Positions 1 through 12,688 of a DNA stretch of 64,000 bases are shown here, in pieces; position 1 is the first letter of the stretch; every line of letters starts with the position of its first letter. A program made the translations under genes and the position numbers. This DNA comes from Effrenium voratum (Eukaryota; Sar; Dinophyceae; Suessiales; Symbiodiniaceae), in the NCBI GenBank assembly GCA_963377175.1, contig CAUJNA010002112.1, positions 648,997-712,996 of the forward strand, written 5' to 3'. Below the pieces are notes generated by a model. The model was not told the DNA's origin. It did no database searches and saw only the letters and a program-made list of their open reading frames with translations.

Positions 1-94
1 CACGCCCACGATGATGGACGGCCAGTTCTGCCTACACCAAAGAACGGCGAACGCAATCAAAACGAGTCTCCTGCAGAATAACATGCAACCACAT

Positions 95-224
95 AATGTT
101 GACCCAAGATTGATAAAACCGTCCCAATATTAGGGGGGTGTTCCCTCCAAAAGAGGTCCGGATCCCCACTAAAAGGAACACCCCCCGATCAAAATCAACC
201 AGGGGTTTATCCGGGGTTAACATT
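95..224. mobile_element. Family G inverted-repeat element (130 bp)
   Basis: aatgttgaccc at the left and ggggttaacatt at the right; internal ggggggtgttccctccaaaa and an inverse ccactaaaaggaacaccccc form a second nested hairpin. Confidence 0.75.
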
Positions 225-1143
225 GAAGCCATCATGGTTGACCGCCGGAAAGCCCGTTGGAAACCCCCCCTTTGAGATCCAGGTTGATTTGCCGAGTGCG
301 ACTTTCAAACTCCGGGCTGGAGAAAACAGCACATACCCCTCGGAAGCTCCTGTCAAACATGGATCCTTACATTGTGCACCTGAACATTGCCTTGTAAATG
401 GTGGTGTCCATTTATTTTGGTGGAAAAAGACATGTTTCAAATGGGCAAAATGTATCTTGTAAGGAGCCCTGTCATTCAGAAAGGCCAAAAACGCCCACGA
501 ACTTGTTAAATGAGGGACCCTTGGCACCTGAGGTACACGTACAAAAAAAAAGCCTCTCTCAAAAAAGCATCCTCAAAGATTATCAACGTTGGGTGTTCGT
601 TGGCTTTTAGAAAGTGAGGATTACCACGTGGGTCTTAACCACAAGCTAAGTTAGCTCCACTTAGAGGGCTTACAAGTGGGCCATAACCTAAGTTACCAAC
701 TTGCCATGGCGAATCGAGCACCTAAGGGACCCTCTGGGAATGGGAAGTGACCCTGTCAGAAGCTTTGGTTGTTGAGGCCGTGTGCCTCATGAATCTGATG
801 AAAAAGCTCGCCTGTTGGTTGCTTCAATATGACGCAAACAGTCAAAACTTAGTCTGGCAAAGGAGACGGACTTTGTGGTGCCCAAAACAACCGGAAAGGC
901 TCTTAAAAATGAAGTCCCTGTTGAACGGACTCCCTGTCAGTTGCAATGGCAACGATGGAGAAGAGTTGAAATAATATCCCATTCACCCTACTGTGGATGG
1001 ACGAAACCCTGCACCACTTGTCAGAAACCCTGGAATGATTCGATTCCCCCCCCAAAAAAAAAACACCAAACGTTGTGGTTCCAACCATGGTTTCATAAAC
1101 CGTGGTGCGAGACAAGCGGATTATCCAAGTACCTTCGGGTTCA

Positions 1144-1272
1144 TACTGTGGATGCACAAATTCCATTTCGCACCACTGTGAAGCCACATGACACCATTGT
1201 TCGTTGGTATTTACAGGGGAATCATCATTCCAGGGTTTCTTAGGTGGTGTAGGATTTTGTCCATCCACAGTA
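1144..1272. mobile_element. Family A inverted-repeat element
   Basis: tactgtggatgcacaaattc ... gtccatccacagta, with ccatttcgcaccac at the left arm and a central catcattccagggtttct. The most numerous full-length family in the window. Confidence 0.75.
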
Positions 1273-3321
1273 GGGCCAGACTCGGCCAGGGTCCAGTGAC
1301 TCCCTTTTAGCCGCGGAAAGTGCTTGGCACAAAGTGCCACTGGCCCCCATTCTACCATCAAAGTCACCCAAGTGGTAGGCATTAAACTTTAGCCACCGAT
1401 TTGAGTTTTGTTTTGTTTGATACCCCGCAAAAATGATCAAATGATGCGCAGATGTTTTTTGGACAGCTTGTATCCACTGGTGGCGCTGGCAAACACGGCT
1501 TTGGACACAAAGGGGTTTGCACCCGAACATCTCAAGGGGATGGGGATGGAACAGATGTCTGACCTCAACAAATCAGGATTCGATGTTCCAAAGGCAGGCG
1601 ACATGTTTGGATTCCATGATGACGCTTCCAGTCTTTTTCCGGCAAAAACCAAGCGGGTACGGAAAGACGTCGGCTGTCGTTTGAGCGGTTGGTGTGGGTG
1701 CGGCCAAGGAGATCCGGTTGATCCCTACGCCTCCGAATTCGAACTTGGCAAACCTAGTCTAGGCAAACCCATCCCAGGCAAGCCCTTATCGTACCCAGGG
1801 ATCCCAGCTATAGGTAACCAGCTATTTTTCTTTGGGTTTCAAAGGGTTCCTTGGTGACCTACTATACAGGTAAATGGATCTGGGGCAAGTACCCCTTCGC
1901 CATGTTCCTTTTGGGTTTCAAAGAGTGGCAAGCGCTGGGCCACCTGTACAGCTGAAATAGATCTGGGAAGAGGCAAGCGGAAAAACCATCCCCCCCCCCA
2001 AAACAAAAAGGGAGCTATGGAAACACCAGGAAAGGGGGCTGACACGAGCCTTCTCCACTTTTCAACCAGCCACTTGCCATTCAAATTTTGATTGGGTCCA
2101 GGACACCAATTGCTGCAGGAACTCCGTGTCGGTCTGCCCCCCTTTTGCGGGTCGTTCAATTGAAGCATTTCTCAAAACATCCCCCGGGCTGAATGATGGC
2201 TTGCAGGGTCTGCCACGCCGAAAAGTAAAAAAAACTGAACCCTCAAACCACCCATAAAACCTGGGGTTTCATCAACTCCATAATTTTGGGCTGCAATGAG
2301 GCTTGTTTTGTTTTTTTTGAAATCCGGGAAGTGGCTCACATAGAAGAGTAGTTTGTTTTGAGAACCCGCTTCAAGGGACTGGGGATTTGATTTTTTTCCA
2401 GGGATTGAGTCCTTGTCCATTCTTTTCAACCATCGTTTTTGTTTTTTCCAACACCGATCGGTGGTTTTTCCCTGGGTTTCTGGAGGTTGTTCAGAAAGAC
2501 TTCGGATCCCTGGAAAGAATGGAATTGGAAGCTACACCCAGACACCACACCGGAAAAACAAACAAAACGAAGGCGAAGACCCTGCGCATCCCTGCGCGCC
2601 TCCCTCCGTTCTCTGACGGGATTTTGGCCAGCAGCCTCAGCGTTCGGCTGCTCGGCTCCTTCTTGGAAACACAATTCGCTCGCTCTAAAGCTTGGTGGCT
2701 GGCGAGACCCCCCTGCAAAGAGTCTTTCACTCTTGGAGAGTTTAGTGGAAAACCCAACTTGATTTCAACCAACAAGTTAAAGTCTGAAGATCCAACCCAG
2801 CAGTCAAGAAAGCCTCCCCTCCCAACCCTCAACGACTTTTTTGGACAGCGCTCGGAGGGTTCGGAGTCGCAATAACCAGATGAGCACCCGACAACCGCGC
2901 CAAACACCGAGAGTTGCTTTTTATCAGCCCAACAACTGATGGTCGATTTTGCCCCCAAATTCGGGGGTGAGTTCCCTGTTCAGTTGTAGTTTGAGGGTTC
3001 AGATACGATGATTGGAAGGTGTCACCCCGAAAAACAAATCAAATGGATCGAGCAGGGCTTTTGGGTTGTTTCACAAGGTGTTCGTCGAAAAAAAAAGAAA
3101 AAAAGAGGCAAGACTACTCCTGTCCATCCAGAAAAGCTCTGAACAGGCGGTTTTTTTTTGTAAGACGCACAAGTGCACAAAGCTATGCAGTTTCAACGGG
3201 GCGCGTCAAAAGGCGACGACCCCAAAAAAATCGCGGTTCCGTTTGGATTCGAAACGGGACATCTGCGGTGCATTTTCTTTCTAGGTGGGGTTCGCTGGGC
3301 CACTGATCAATGACCAGGGGT

Positions 3322-3404
3322 CTCAGATGCCCAGTGGCCAGGGGAAACAATAAAGGGAACCCTTCCCCCAAAAAAAAAGGATCGAAAAGGGCAGCACTGG
3401 GCAA
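3322..3404. mobile_element. Family E inverted-repeat element
   Basis: ctcagatgcccagtggcc at the left and cactgggcaa at the right; core aaagggaacccttccccc. Confidence 0.7.
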
Positions 3405-3843
3405 TTCGGGGGTGGATCAGTCGAGGCTCCCGAGACCACAACTGAGACCAACATGGACCAAGGTGTCGAAAGCCGCTGGAAAAAAAAGGAAAAAAAGAAA
3501 AAAACGCGTGCCGAAGCCGACCAAAAGTCCTACCGACGTGGCTTACAAAAATACATGCATGGTTCTGGGTCAAAAATTTCCACCACGAAGGGACCCCAGG
3601 TTCGGGTCCTTGGTTCCATGTGCCAGGGTTGCATTTTGGGTACCTATCGACCCACAGCCACATGTGCTGCCCCGAAAATTTCGCGCTGCCGCCGTCGAAG
3701 TTGGGTTTTCCGTTGGCCCACAGCCAGACGCCAACGTCAGAAGCCCAACAGGCTGCGCGCGTCTCACCTGACTTTTGGTTCTACCAAGGATGATATGCGG
3801 GGTTCTTTAGGCCTTACTACATCATCTGTAACCATCATAAACC

Positions 3844-3898
3844 TCCATTTGCTTAAGCCCCTTCCAACAGGGGAAACAATACATTAAGCAAATGGAAG
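3844..3898. repeat. Inverted repeat with TTTGCTTAA ends
   Basis: tccatttgcttaag ... attaagcaaatgga around a small loop. Related ends occur at 14429-14503 and 55644-55750. Confidence 0.6.
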
Positions 3899-4680
3899 TA
3901 AACTCTTGTAGAACCACCTGCTAAACTGTCCAATGAGAGTTTTGGGCAAATGTCAAAAGCTTGTTTTCGCGCTTCGCATGCTCGTGGCTTCCCATGTTGT
4001 GGAACATTGGGATAAGGAGAGGGGTGTAAAGCCTTTATCCACATGAAGCTAGGTAAGGCAAGCGTCTACTCAATGTGCAATACTGAAACCCAACCACTGT
4101 TGTTCTTTTTCGGGGGCGTTGCTAGGAACACCAAAAGTAAACTCCTGCGCCCTGAAAATTCAACTTAAAAAAATATTCTTGCCCCAAGCTTATGAGGCGA
4201 ATTCCCTTTGTTTATGGGCAGTGTGAGGGTCTAGGCACGCTCAACATTTTCTCCGTGGCCTACTCTTGTCGGCGCATGTGGTCGACGGAGAACAGAGCAA
4301 GGCCCCCGGGCGGCTCCAAGATGGTCAGCAATTCCTGCAAGGACTCAAGGCCCTTCTTCCAAAAAAGGTCACCTTAACTTGACCCAAAAAACAACATTCC
4401 CGAGCAATCGATGTCCGGGAATACTGAATTTCAAATAAAACAAGTGAACCAATACTAAACCAAGGATTTCCCCTACGTACCATCCCCAACTCCAGTCGTG
4501 TCAGGGGGCCTTTCTGGACCAACACAGAACCATGACTAAGCCAATGCACAAATCCAAAAACGTGTCCCCGATTTCTCCTGCTTAAAATCCTTGCCTGAAC
4601 CCTCGAACTACCCATAAGGCGAGACCTCATTTGGACGAGTGTCGAAGAGGACAGACTGGAACTTAGGCCCCCCTAATAAT

Positions 4681-4778
4681 ACGGTCCAAGTACCTTATGA
4701 GGATGGCTGTTGGGGGGTAAAAAGGGGTCTAAGTACCTCGAGGACCTTAGAAGGTACTTGGACCCTCTGGGATAAACA
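4681..4778. repeat. Inverted repeat with GTCCAAGTACCTT ends
   Basis: ggtccaagtacctt ... aaggtacttggacc, with two further internal agtacct motifs; a single copy in the window. Confidence 0.55.
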
Positions 4779-5750
4779 TGTTCTTCTCTGAAACATCATG
4801 TTTGTTACAGGGGGGACCTTTGCATCATTCGCAGAAGGAATTAATCCGCTCATGCTTCATTTTTTAAGGGTCCCCAGTTCCGGGCTTGAAATTGGTTCGG
4901 GGTGTCCGGTCCATCGTTTTTGTAATCACTTCTGGTGGAAGGAGGTCATGCGCAACCAAAAAGTGAAAACCCAAAATAACTCATGGCAGCCCCAGTTTAG
5001 ACATGTTTCCAAGAACCACTATTCTGGGAACAAACTCCCAGAAGGAGTCTTTTGGGAAGGCGATGTTTCAAAAGCCTCCGACCAGAAAAACCTGCAGGTT
5101 GAGCTTCATGAATCCGGCTTTCAACATGGAACCTGCACACAAACCCCGGAGACTCCAAATCTGTTCAGGGTCCCTCGCATGCGAACCTGACCCGTTCCAG
5201 TGGATCCCAGTGCATCCCAGTGCATCCCAGTTGCTATAATATACCCCCTACTCCAAATACTTGTTGTTTTTCAGGGTATCATGTCGATCCTCAACTGAAA
5301 CAGGAGGTTTTTACCATGAAAAGTCAGGTTTCCCAAAAATGCTTTGAAAAAAACATGTATTTTGAGAAGGGGGCAAAGTAGGTCGCCCTTCGCCATTCTC
5401 CTACTTTGGCACGCGATATCGGGTCCCTTAGCAAACCTTTGGGTGGTCTTCAGAAAAACGTCGGTACCTTCCCCGGTTGGCCCAACTCGTCCCACGAAAG
5501 TCAGGCAGTGCCCATTCCCGTGGCCGCTCATGGCTCCCATGCGCGGCGAAAAAAAGCCGCTCCCCAAACATCACACCAAGGGACACTCACCTTTCATGGC
5601 CCAAAAGGGAGATGTTTAAAACCACCAAGGGAGCTATAGGGACCCGTGAAAACCACCGAACAGAACACCATCCGAACCAAACATGGATTCAAGACCGGGC
5701 GAAACACGTGCTGGGGTAAAAGAATAAAAAAAAGCCGCTCAGTACTACAA

Positions 5751-5879
5751 CTAGGTCCTCCAGTAGAGAGCTTAGAATAAGGGCACCCTTTCTTCTGTAG
5801 TCTATTTTAGTAAAAAGAACAAAATAAACACCTCCCCCAAAAAAGGGGTAAAAGGGCACCAATTGCTGGGGGACCTAGA
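5751..5879. mobile_element. Family F inverted-repeat element
   Basis: ctaggtcctccagtagag at the left and ctgggggacctag at the right, with tctgtagtctattttagta inside. Copies at 6473, 8713 and 53902 share this plan. Confidence 0.7.
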
Positions 5880-5884
5880 CAAAC

Positions 5885-6025
5885 ACCGATTCCAGCGTTT
5901 GACAGTTGGTTCTGAGCGAGACAGCCCAAGCCGCCCACGCCACCCCCAAGCCACCGGCCCACGAGACTCGGCCTCCTGGGTGAAGTCCTTCACAGTGAGA
6001 CACTGCTGCGACTCCGTGCCCAGTC
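5885..6025 (-). CDS. Exon-like GC-rich segment in the left part
   Basis: Bounded by GCCAG before GACTGG at 6025. The frame with G/C-rich third positions reads LGTESQQCLTVKDFTQEAES then RGPVAWGWRGRLGLSRSEP. It lies between family D and family F elements. No partner exon was identified, and the other minus-strand frame is also open. Confidence 0.3.
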
Positions 6026-6052
6026 CTGGCGTTCGGGGACACCCGCCTTCTT

Positions 6053-6161
6053 CTCAGTTGTTCAGTGACCCTGGGAAAAAAGGAACCCTTTTTGGGGAAG
6101 ACCATTTTAGTGGGGCAGCCACAAACAAAAAAGGGAAAAAGGAAGCCACTGAACAACTGAG
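6053..6161. mobile_element. Family D inverted-repeat element (109 bp)
   Basis: Perfect 15-base inverted ends ctcagttgttcagtg / cactgaacaactgag around a core ggggaagaccattttagtgg. Two other full copies share the same ends and core. Confidence 0.85.
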
Positions 6162-6472
6162 TCTTACCCCTTGGCCCCTTGCTGGTTTGGTGGTGACCCG
6201 TGGTTTGGTAGTCGTAAACATTGAAGGCCATGTAAGCCAAAGAGGGTATAGGGAACTATGCCATGCCTTGTGTGTCAAAGATCCCACCTTGCTGGTTTGG
6301 TGGTGACCGCTGGTTTTACGCAATAGAGGCCAAGTGTTCTTCTTCTGGATATGTCGCCGGAGCGCTAAGTCGAAAACAGCATAACAGCATGCATTCCAGG
6401 GACCATATCTGCTTTCTCAAATTGCGATTGCCCCGTCAAAATTGAGCCTGTCACCAACATGCCACCCCTTGG

Positions 6473-6586
6473 TCTAGGTCCAGTAGAGCGGTTAGAACAA
6501 GGGCACCGATTCTTCTTTTTGTTTGGTAGTCCACTTTAGCAGGGGAACCCAAAACCCCAAAGAAGAAACGGTAAAAGGGGACCTAG
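6473..6586. mobile_element. Family F element
   Basis: ctaggtccagtagagcggtt ... ggggacctag, with agtccactttagcagggg inside. Confidence 0.65.
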
Positions 6587-7513
6587 TGGTAGTTTGGTGG
6601 TTTGGTGGTGGTTTTCCGATGGTTGCCACGACAAAAAAGACACGCAATAGACCCCAAGGCTTCAAGCTCCCGGTGCACGGGGGCCTTCCATGGTCAGCCT
6701 TCCTGGTCCCGGAATAAACGATTCCAACTTAAAGATGACTTCTGCTTGGTGAATTCCCTTTCTGGGTCTCTCAAACTACCCATTAAGTTGGCCCAGACAT
6801 AATTGCTGACATCCAGCGCGCTTTAGTTGTTTATTTACTTGTTCAGGTTGGTGGTTTGGATGTTTGGGATCCAATCTGGCCACAAAAGCCATAGCTGAAG
6901 GACTGCCCGGAAGTCCGACGTTATTCAACCCTAACCCTAGGCATTCAAGGTGTTCTCTGCTCATTATAGCCAAGGGCAAACGCGTCTCTGAGGGTCCCAC
7001 AATGTCCCACACATTGACCTAGTTTTGATTACCACTCACTTGGTTCAATGTCTGTGGTTGCCACTAACATGGTCTTCTCAGAAAAAAAAAGTGTAGCAGC
7101 GAGTAAGACCAATGGTAACCCTAAGGGTCCATTGACCCAAATTGGATATATGGCCACCATTGAAAGGAAGCTAGAGACTGCTTCAACAATAGTGGTCGAA
7201 ACCACGCGAAAAGGACAAGTGCAGGGTCCAAGGTTGAACATGGGGAGGCCACTACCTGGAGCTTCAACATTGTTTCTTTCAAACAACAGTACTTGCAACC
7301 CCAAATGTGGGGTGAGCTCCTTGTTTTTATGGGTAGTTCTTTCGGGTTGAGGCACCATGTTGCATCAGGACGGAGGAATCAATTTGAATCCTAAGCTTTC
7401 GGGATCGCTGCGCTAACAATTAGAACCACAGACGGAACTAAAACACAGGCCAAGATTGCCAAGATGGTCCCAATTAAACACACAACCATATGCCACGAAC
7501 ACAGAAGTGTATC

Positions 7514-7602
7514 CCTGAACCCTCAAACTACCAAGTAGAAAAGGAATTCAACCATAAGTTTGGGGCAACCCATGCCTAAGTTGGAATGTTGAGGGCTCAG
7601 GT
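7514..7602. mobile_element. Family B inverted-repeat element
   Basis: ctgaaccctcaaactacc ... gttgagggctcaggt with a central ggaattcaac. Family B is widespread; copies not listed one by one lie near 13929-14020, 16653-16732, 38838-38938, 46303-46388, 49706-49799, 51822-51909, 52225-52302, 58098-58189, 62502-62600 and 63508-63589. Confidence 0.7.
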
Positions 7603-8258
7603 CCTACGGCCCTCCGAACAAAGAACACTTCAACGACCATTTGTTTGGATCCCCCCGGTCACCGAACTTTCAAGAATGTCATGGTTCACAATCGCCAGGA
7701 AGCACTTGGCAACATCCGGACCACACACACCCCGGCAAAGAAGCGCACGCTCCTTTGCAAATGGTCTGCTCCTGGCTGCCGATCCTCAGTCCACAAGCAG
7801 ATCAAACCCCAAGACAACCAGCGTGCCCTCCAAGACAGAGTCTCCTTCTGACTTGAAATAAACATGGGTCCATCACCCCTGTATTTTGGGTAAGGACCAA
7901 TCATTGTTTAAGGGTCGTGACTCCAGGTACCCCAAAAATGGGCGACCTGGACCCTCACACTTCCATCTTAAAAATGTGTTATTGCCTTGAAATGAATCTC
8001 CTTTTGTGTTTTTGAGGGTAAAAAGGTATCCTCAGATCCAAACCAACTAAAAACCCTTTAAACAAACCTGCGGAACTGGACGGGGTGTGACAAAGTGAGC
8101 ACGTGTCCTCTTTGGGCTCCTTGGAGGGCAAAGTCGATCTTCTGAAACACAACTCTCCGGTTGGTGGGTGAAGCAATTCGTCTCCGGGAATGTACCTAAA
8201 CCCTCAAGCTATCATTGTAAAATTGGAATTCACCCCATGAAATGTGGGTTGCAATTGT

Positions 8259-8372
8259 CTCAGATGCCCAGTGGCCATGGGAAAAAAGATGCTGTGTTGG
8301 TTGGTTGAGTTTAAAGGAATCGGAACCCTTCCCAAAAAAAAGGTGAAACGACGGGGGGAATCCACTGGGTAA
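8259..8372. mobile_element. Family E element
   Basis: ctcagatgcccagtggcc ... cactgggtaac; the core includes ggttggttgagtttaaagg. Confidence 0.7.
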
Positions 8373-8451
8373 CGTGGATGTTTCAATTGGACTGTGTGGA
8401 TCGGGTCCAGGTAGGATTTCGGGATCTGGATCTGACCTCGCCGCGCGCTCA

Positions 8452-8588
8452 TACTGTGGATGGTTGCGAAATCCATTTCGCACCACTTTGAAACCATGAG
8501 ATTCCATTGTTTGGCGGTACTTATAGGGCAATCATCATTCTAGGGTTTCTGAAAGGTGGTGCGAAATGGATTTCGTCCATCCACAGTA
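8452..8588. mobile_element. Family A element, best-preserved copy (137 bp)
   Basis: Long inverted arms: tactgtggatggttgcgaaa and gcgaaatggatttcg...ccatccacagta. The palindrome gcgaaat(c/g)catttcgc lies inside each arm. Confidence 0.8.
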
Positions 8589-8712
8589 CGAAAACCGTGG
8601 CTAATTTCAATGGCTGAGCTCTGTCCCAAGTGGCTCTGACAAACGAAAAAAATCCCAGTATCTTGCGAAGAGGGTCCCTTGGGTCTCAAGCTGCTCCAAA
8701 CCGACAGCTGGC

Positions 8713-8835
8713 CTAGGTCCTTGGAAGGGTACCAACTTTTTTCAGGACGTCTATTTTAGTAGGGGAACCCTCCCAACCAAAAAAGAAACGGTAAAAGGGG
8801 CACCTAGCTGGGGGGCACCTAGCTGGGGGACCTAG
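8713..8835. mobile_element. Family F element with duplicated right end
   Basis: cctaggtccttggaaggg ... ctagctgggggacctag. The right-end motif cacctagctgggg is present twice. Confidence 0.6.
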
Positions 8836-8869
8836 TGGCTGTGGCCTGGCAGGCTCCGGATGGTTTCTG

Positions 8870-8947
8870 GACCCTTTTTGGGGAAGACCGTTTGTTTAGT
8901 GGGGCCACCAAACAAAAGGGGAAAAAGGGTGCCACTGAACAACTGAG
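8870..8947. mobile_element. Family D element, left end missing
   Basis: The core ggggaagaccgtttgtttag and the right end cactgaacaactgag are kept. The left terminal repeat is absent and the copy abuts a family F element. Confidence 0.7.
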
Positions 8948-10299
8948 GACTGGCAAGCTCTGGTCTGCCTCATCTCCGACGCCTCCTCTGCCAGCTCTGG
9001 CACGCCAGCTCTGGCACACCAATCGAAAAATGCCGGAATCCTACAACTTGCCGGGCTTGCTACCTTCTGAGGTACTTCATCCCCTCAAAGCCGCCCAAAA
9101 ACCATCCTCAAAGTCTAAGGGATGGGCTGTCCTCAGATCTTCTGTTACATTTTCAACATTTAGTGGGTGAAGCCGAAACCCAACCACTAAACCAACTAGA
9201 AACTACCTACAAACCTAAGTTGAGCCGGACGATTCGCTGGGAACCTCCCGGCAAATTTGAAGGATTCCGGAACCTTGTCGACCTTTGGGTGCCTCCGCCA
9301 CAAAACCATCCTCAAAGAATGGCCACCCGAAGCAACGTTGGACCCTCTAAAAACCTCCATTGGAAAGTCTTGAAGGTTTCAGGGCCCATTGCAAAGTGTT
9401 GGACCTCAACACGGATCGTCATCCAAATTGGCTCCTTACCATTTTGGTGGGGGCAAGAAAAAAACCCTAGGGTCCCTTCAAAAACGGCCCCTCAACGATG
9501 CTTCCCCAAAAACCGTGGACCTGGCCCTCTTCCGTCCCTCCGAGCGCACAAGGGCCTTGCGTCAGCCGCGCCACCTGGCGATCTGTCTCATGGGATTCTG
9601 AAGGAGGACCCGCAAAGAAACGGGAGTTCCGTCTTTTGAAAGGGTGTCAGGCTGTGATTCCTTTGAAGTACGACCTTAGGGGTACCCTACAGAAAAGAGA
9701 CTCTGACTAACAGGCATACCCAAGCAATAGATACCAACATATTGCACACAAGCTTTTGGAGACTTCCCCCAGCAAAATGCGGGAGGGTGGCATCCATAAA
9801 AAAAAGGGGGCCCATGTTCCAACTGTTTGTTACTGCTCCAGGGTTCCATGGCTTGACCACCCCGAGGTAGACTCACAACCGGGGGCAGGCGCCTGTTCAG
9901 AAACCAAGCTATTCCAAACTCTCACTTTTGTACAATGGAGGTGGACAGGGATTGTCTGTATGAAGCTCCTCTTGTTTCTCACAAAACCCACAAAACACAA
10001 ACCAAAAGCTTACGACTGCTAGAGGAGCACGCCGTAGCGATTGAATGATAGGAACTTGTCTGAAGTCCAACTTGATCAGGGGTGAGCAGAAAAGGAACCG
10101 GTCGTTTGACCACGCACACGACCTGCATTTGGAGTCAGAGGGGGAAACAGTAGGTTGGGAAATGAGAGGAAATTTGTGTGGTCTCGGGATTCTGCAGAGT
10201 TGCTGTTCCCCAGAACATGCCTGGAGCTGGTAGCCATTTTCGGTTCGTTTAAAAGGGAAACCAAAAGGAACCCCACCATTTTGAGGGGTACGCTCAATA

Positions 10300-10322
10300 T
10301 AAATATATATATATATATATAT
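10300..10322. repeat. TA microsatellite
   Basis: A run of about 11 TA units. A similar short run is at 62524-62538. Confidence 0.85.
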
Positions 10323-10515
10323 ATCCATCGCTTCACCAGGAGGAAACTCATTCATGAAAAGGAGACACATAGGGACTCAGAAGCGTGGCGCGAAAAAAGA
10401 AGGCGCCATGATGATTTTTCAGGGAACCCCTCCAAGAGTCAGGAAAACGGTGCACGCGTCTGGGAACCCAATGGGTCTTTCCCTGAAGGGAATGTCGATC
10501 ATGAGATCCAGGAGC

Positions 10516-10638
10516 TACTGTGGATGAATGAAATCCATTTCGCACCACAAAATGAAACCATGGGAAGCCATCTCTTGGTATTGACAGGGGAACCGACTCA
10601 TTCCAGGACTTAGGTGGTGCGAAATGGATTTCGTCCAC
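10516..10638. mobile_element. Family A element
   Basis: tactgtggatgaatgaaatc ... ggtggtgcgaaatggatttc, right terminus shortened. Confidence 0.7.
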
Positions 10639-11062
10639 CACCCGTCCAAGTTCCTCCCCTAGCGGCGCACTTCCTTTTACAGCTTCAATACTGCCGCTCG
10701 GACTCATTCGTCGCATTCGACCTCGCGGGATGGATTCCGCGCCCATCCTCAAAGCCCGGGTTTAAGGAAAGCCCCACGCACGAGTCTCCTGAACGAACGA
10801 AAACCATTTGGCACCCTTCAGAAAACCCAACGGAATGATTCATTCGATCCTTTAGCAAATCTAAAATACCAACAACCAATGGGATTTCTGCCCGTTTCTC
10901 GGTGCGGTTAGCGGATCACTCGCAACCATCCACACTATTAATAGTCTTGGAGACGTCTAATGCATGATTGGCCTACCTACAAAGGGGTCTCAAAAACTCC
11001 TTAGTGGTACCCCCTTCCGTCGAGGGTTGGGGATGCTCATCCACAGTATGACCCCATGTGAG

Positions 11063-11312
11063 TCACAATCACAACCCGGTACACCAATGGTCGACCCAGA
11101 ACCATGCTTCAAGAACTAAGGAGGCGGAGATCCGCACCTATTCATGGCAAGAAAATATCGTCCCTGACTAGCTTTCACTTACCTCCTAAAACACCCTGGA
11201 ATGAGGATTCCCCATGGTTTCCCATGGTGGTTTCCCATGGTTTCCCATGGTTTCCCAAATACCAACAATGGGTTTCCCCTGGTTTCCAAGTGGTGCGAAA
11301 TGGATTTCGCCT
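11063..11312. repeat. Family H long repeat
   Basis: Same order of blocks as the 24.1-kb copy. It differs by a local triplication of tttcccatgg at about 11217-11249. Lies just beyond the CCCH stop. Confidence 0.6.
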
Positions 11313-11343
11313 GGGGTCAAAGACCCGTGGGTTCCCTCCAATG

Positions 11344-11384
11344 TCACGCGGCTTTCAGCTCGGCAGCCCCGTGCGCATAATTGC
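11344..11384 (-). CDS. CCCH gene exon 9: end of finger 4 and stop
   Basis: GC completes Cys, then NYAHGAAELKAA and TGA at 11346-11344. With exon 8 this gives CKKGEGCNYAH and the customary trailing AAEL, with a stop three codons later. This is the 3' end of the coding region. Confidence 0.82.
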
Positions 11385-12623
11385 CTCGGAGCCAGAGGTG
11401 GCTGTGACGGGCCAGAAAACCACAGGATTCGTCGACCTGAAGCCTCAAACTACCCATGAACAAGGGAGTTCACCCCATAAGTTTGGGCAATAACCAACTC
11501 TCAAGTTGGAAGCTTGAGGGTCCGGATACTTGTTCATTTGCTAGGGTTCCATTTGTTGGCCTAGTTTTGAGCCACACCCACTTGAAAGCGGGTTCACCGG
11601 CGCAAGCGCAGATGCAACCAACCATCTGTCGTTGCATGGTTCCCCTCCAGCGATTCCATTCACCTGGACCCTCAAACTTCCCTTACACATGATGCCCAGT
11701 GGCCAGGGGAAAAAAGAGCATCCTGTTTTCTGGTTGGTTCAGTTTAAAGGGAACCCTTCCCAAAGAAAGGGAAAGAAGGAAAAACCACTGGGCAACTGGG
11801 GCTGAATTCCTTCCTTTGTTATGAGTAGTTGGAGGGCTCAGGCACCTGTTTTGGGAAAACCCCGAACGACCTCCCTTTGAATTCTAACACCCCGCAGGGC
11901 CAATCATCAAAACAGGATTGTACTATACCTGAGCCGCCTCCTGAAGCAAGTTACGCTTCTGGAAGTCTTGAGGGTTGTGTTTTTCAAAAGAACAACCACA
12001 AGGAAAGCTCCTAACATGACACCCAAATGGATACTCCAGTAAGAGACTTGCATCACGAGTACCATCGCTCCTGCCCAATCGCGAACAATCTGTAATTCAG
12101 CGATCATCGACGCGCCGCAACTCCAACTGCCCGTTTGACTGCGACCAGGGAAAGCCGTCATGTAACAGCTCGAAGAAACTGGCACAACTTTGTGTGGGGT
12201 ATAGGGAAACCCAACCACCAAATACAAAAAAAAAAAAACATCAAAAGCTTAAGTTGAGCCCGGCCGATTCGCGGGTTGAAGCGCTAAGGAACAAAGACGA
12301 ACTTGGGTAGGGTACCTAACTAGACCTGACAACGACAGGCGAACTTCGAATTTGTACCTGAAGCCGAAAGAACTAGCCATAGAGGGAATTGAGTCACTTG
12401 CTCAAAACCCGGTATTAACATGGTCTACCCAGAATCATGCTTCAAGAATTAAGAAGGCGGCTGCCTGGAAAAAAATGAGGGTGTTGGTAGACAGACTCTG
12501 AACATGGCCCCAAGAAGGTTGGTTTCCTTTTGGCTTGCCTTGCCAACCCCAAGGGTACCCTCGATCATACACAGCTGTTTCGTTTGTAGTATTAGTGGGG
12601 GGTATAATGAAATCGTGCTGAAG

Positions 12624-12688
<65 letters not shown>

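Larger units (their letters stand above)
1..11343. other. Left flank: dispersed repeats, no convincing gene
   Basis: Lies downstream of the CCCH gene stop. It contains copies of families A, B, D, E, F and G listed separately. GC-rich patches that could be isolated minus-strand exons stand near 2.58-2.66, 3.69-3.77, 5.49-5.57, 5.89-6.03, 7.70-7.79, 9.50-9.60 and 10.65-10.76 kb. Apart from the 5.9-kb one, none could be linked to a splice-compatible neighbour or family. Confidence 0.6.
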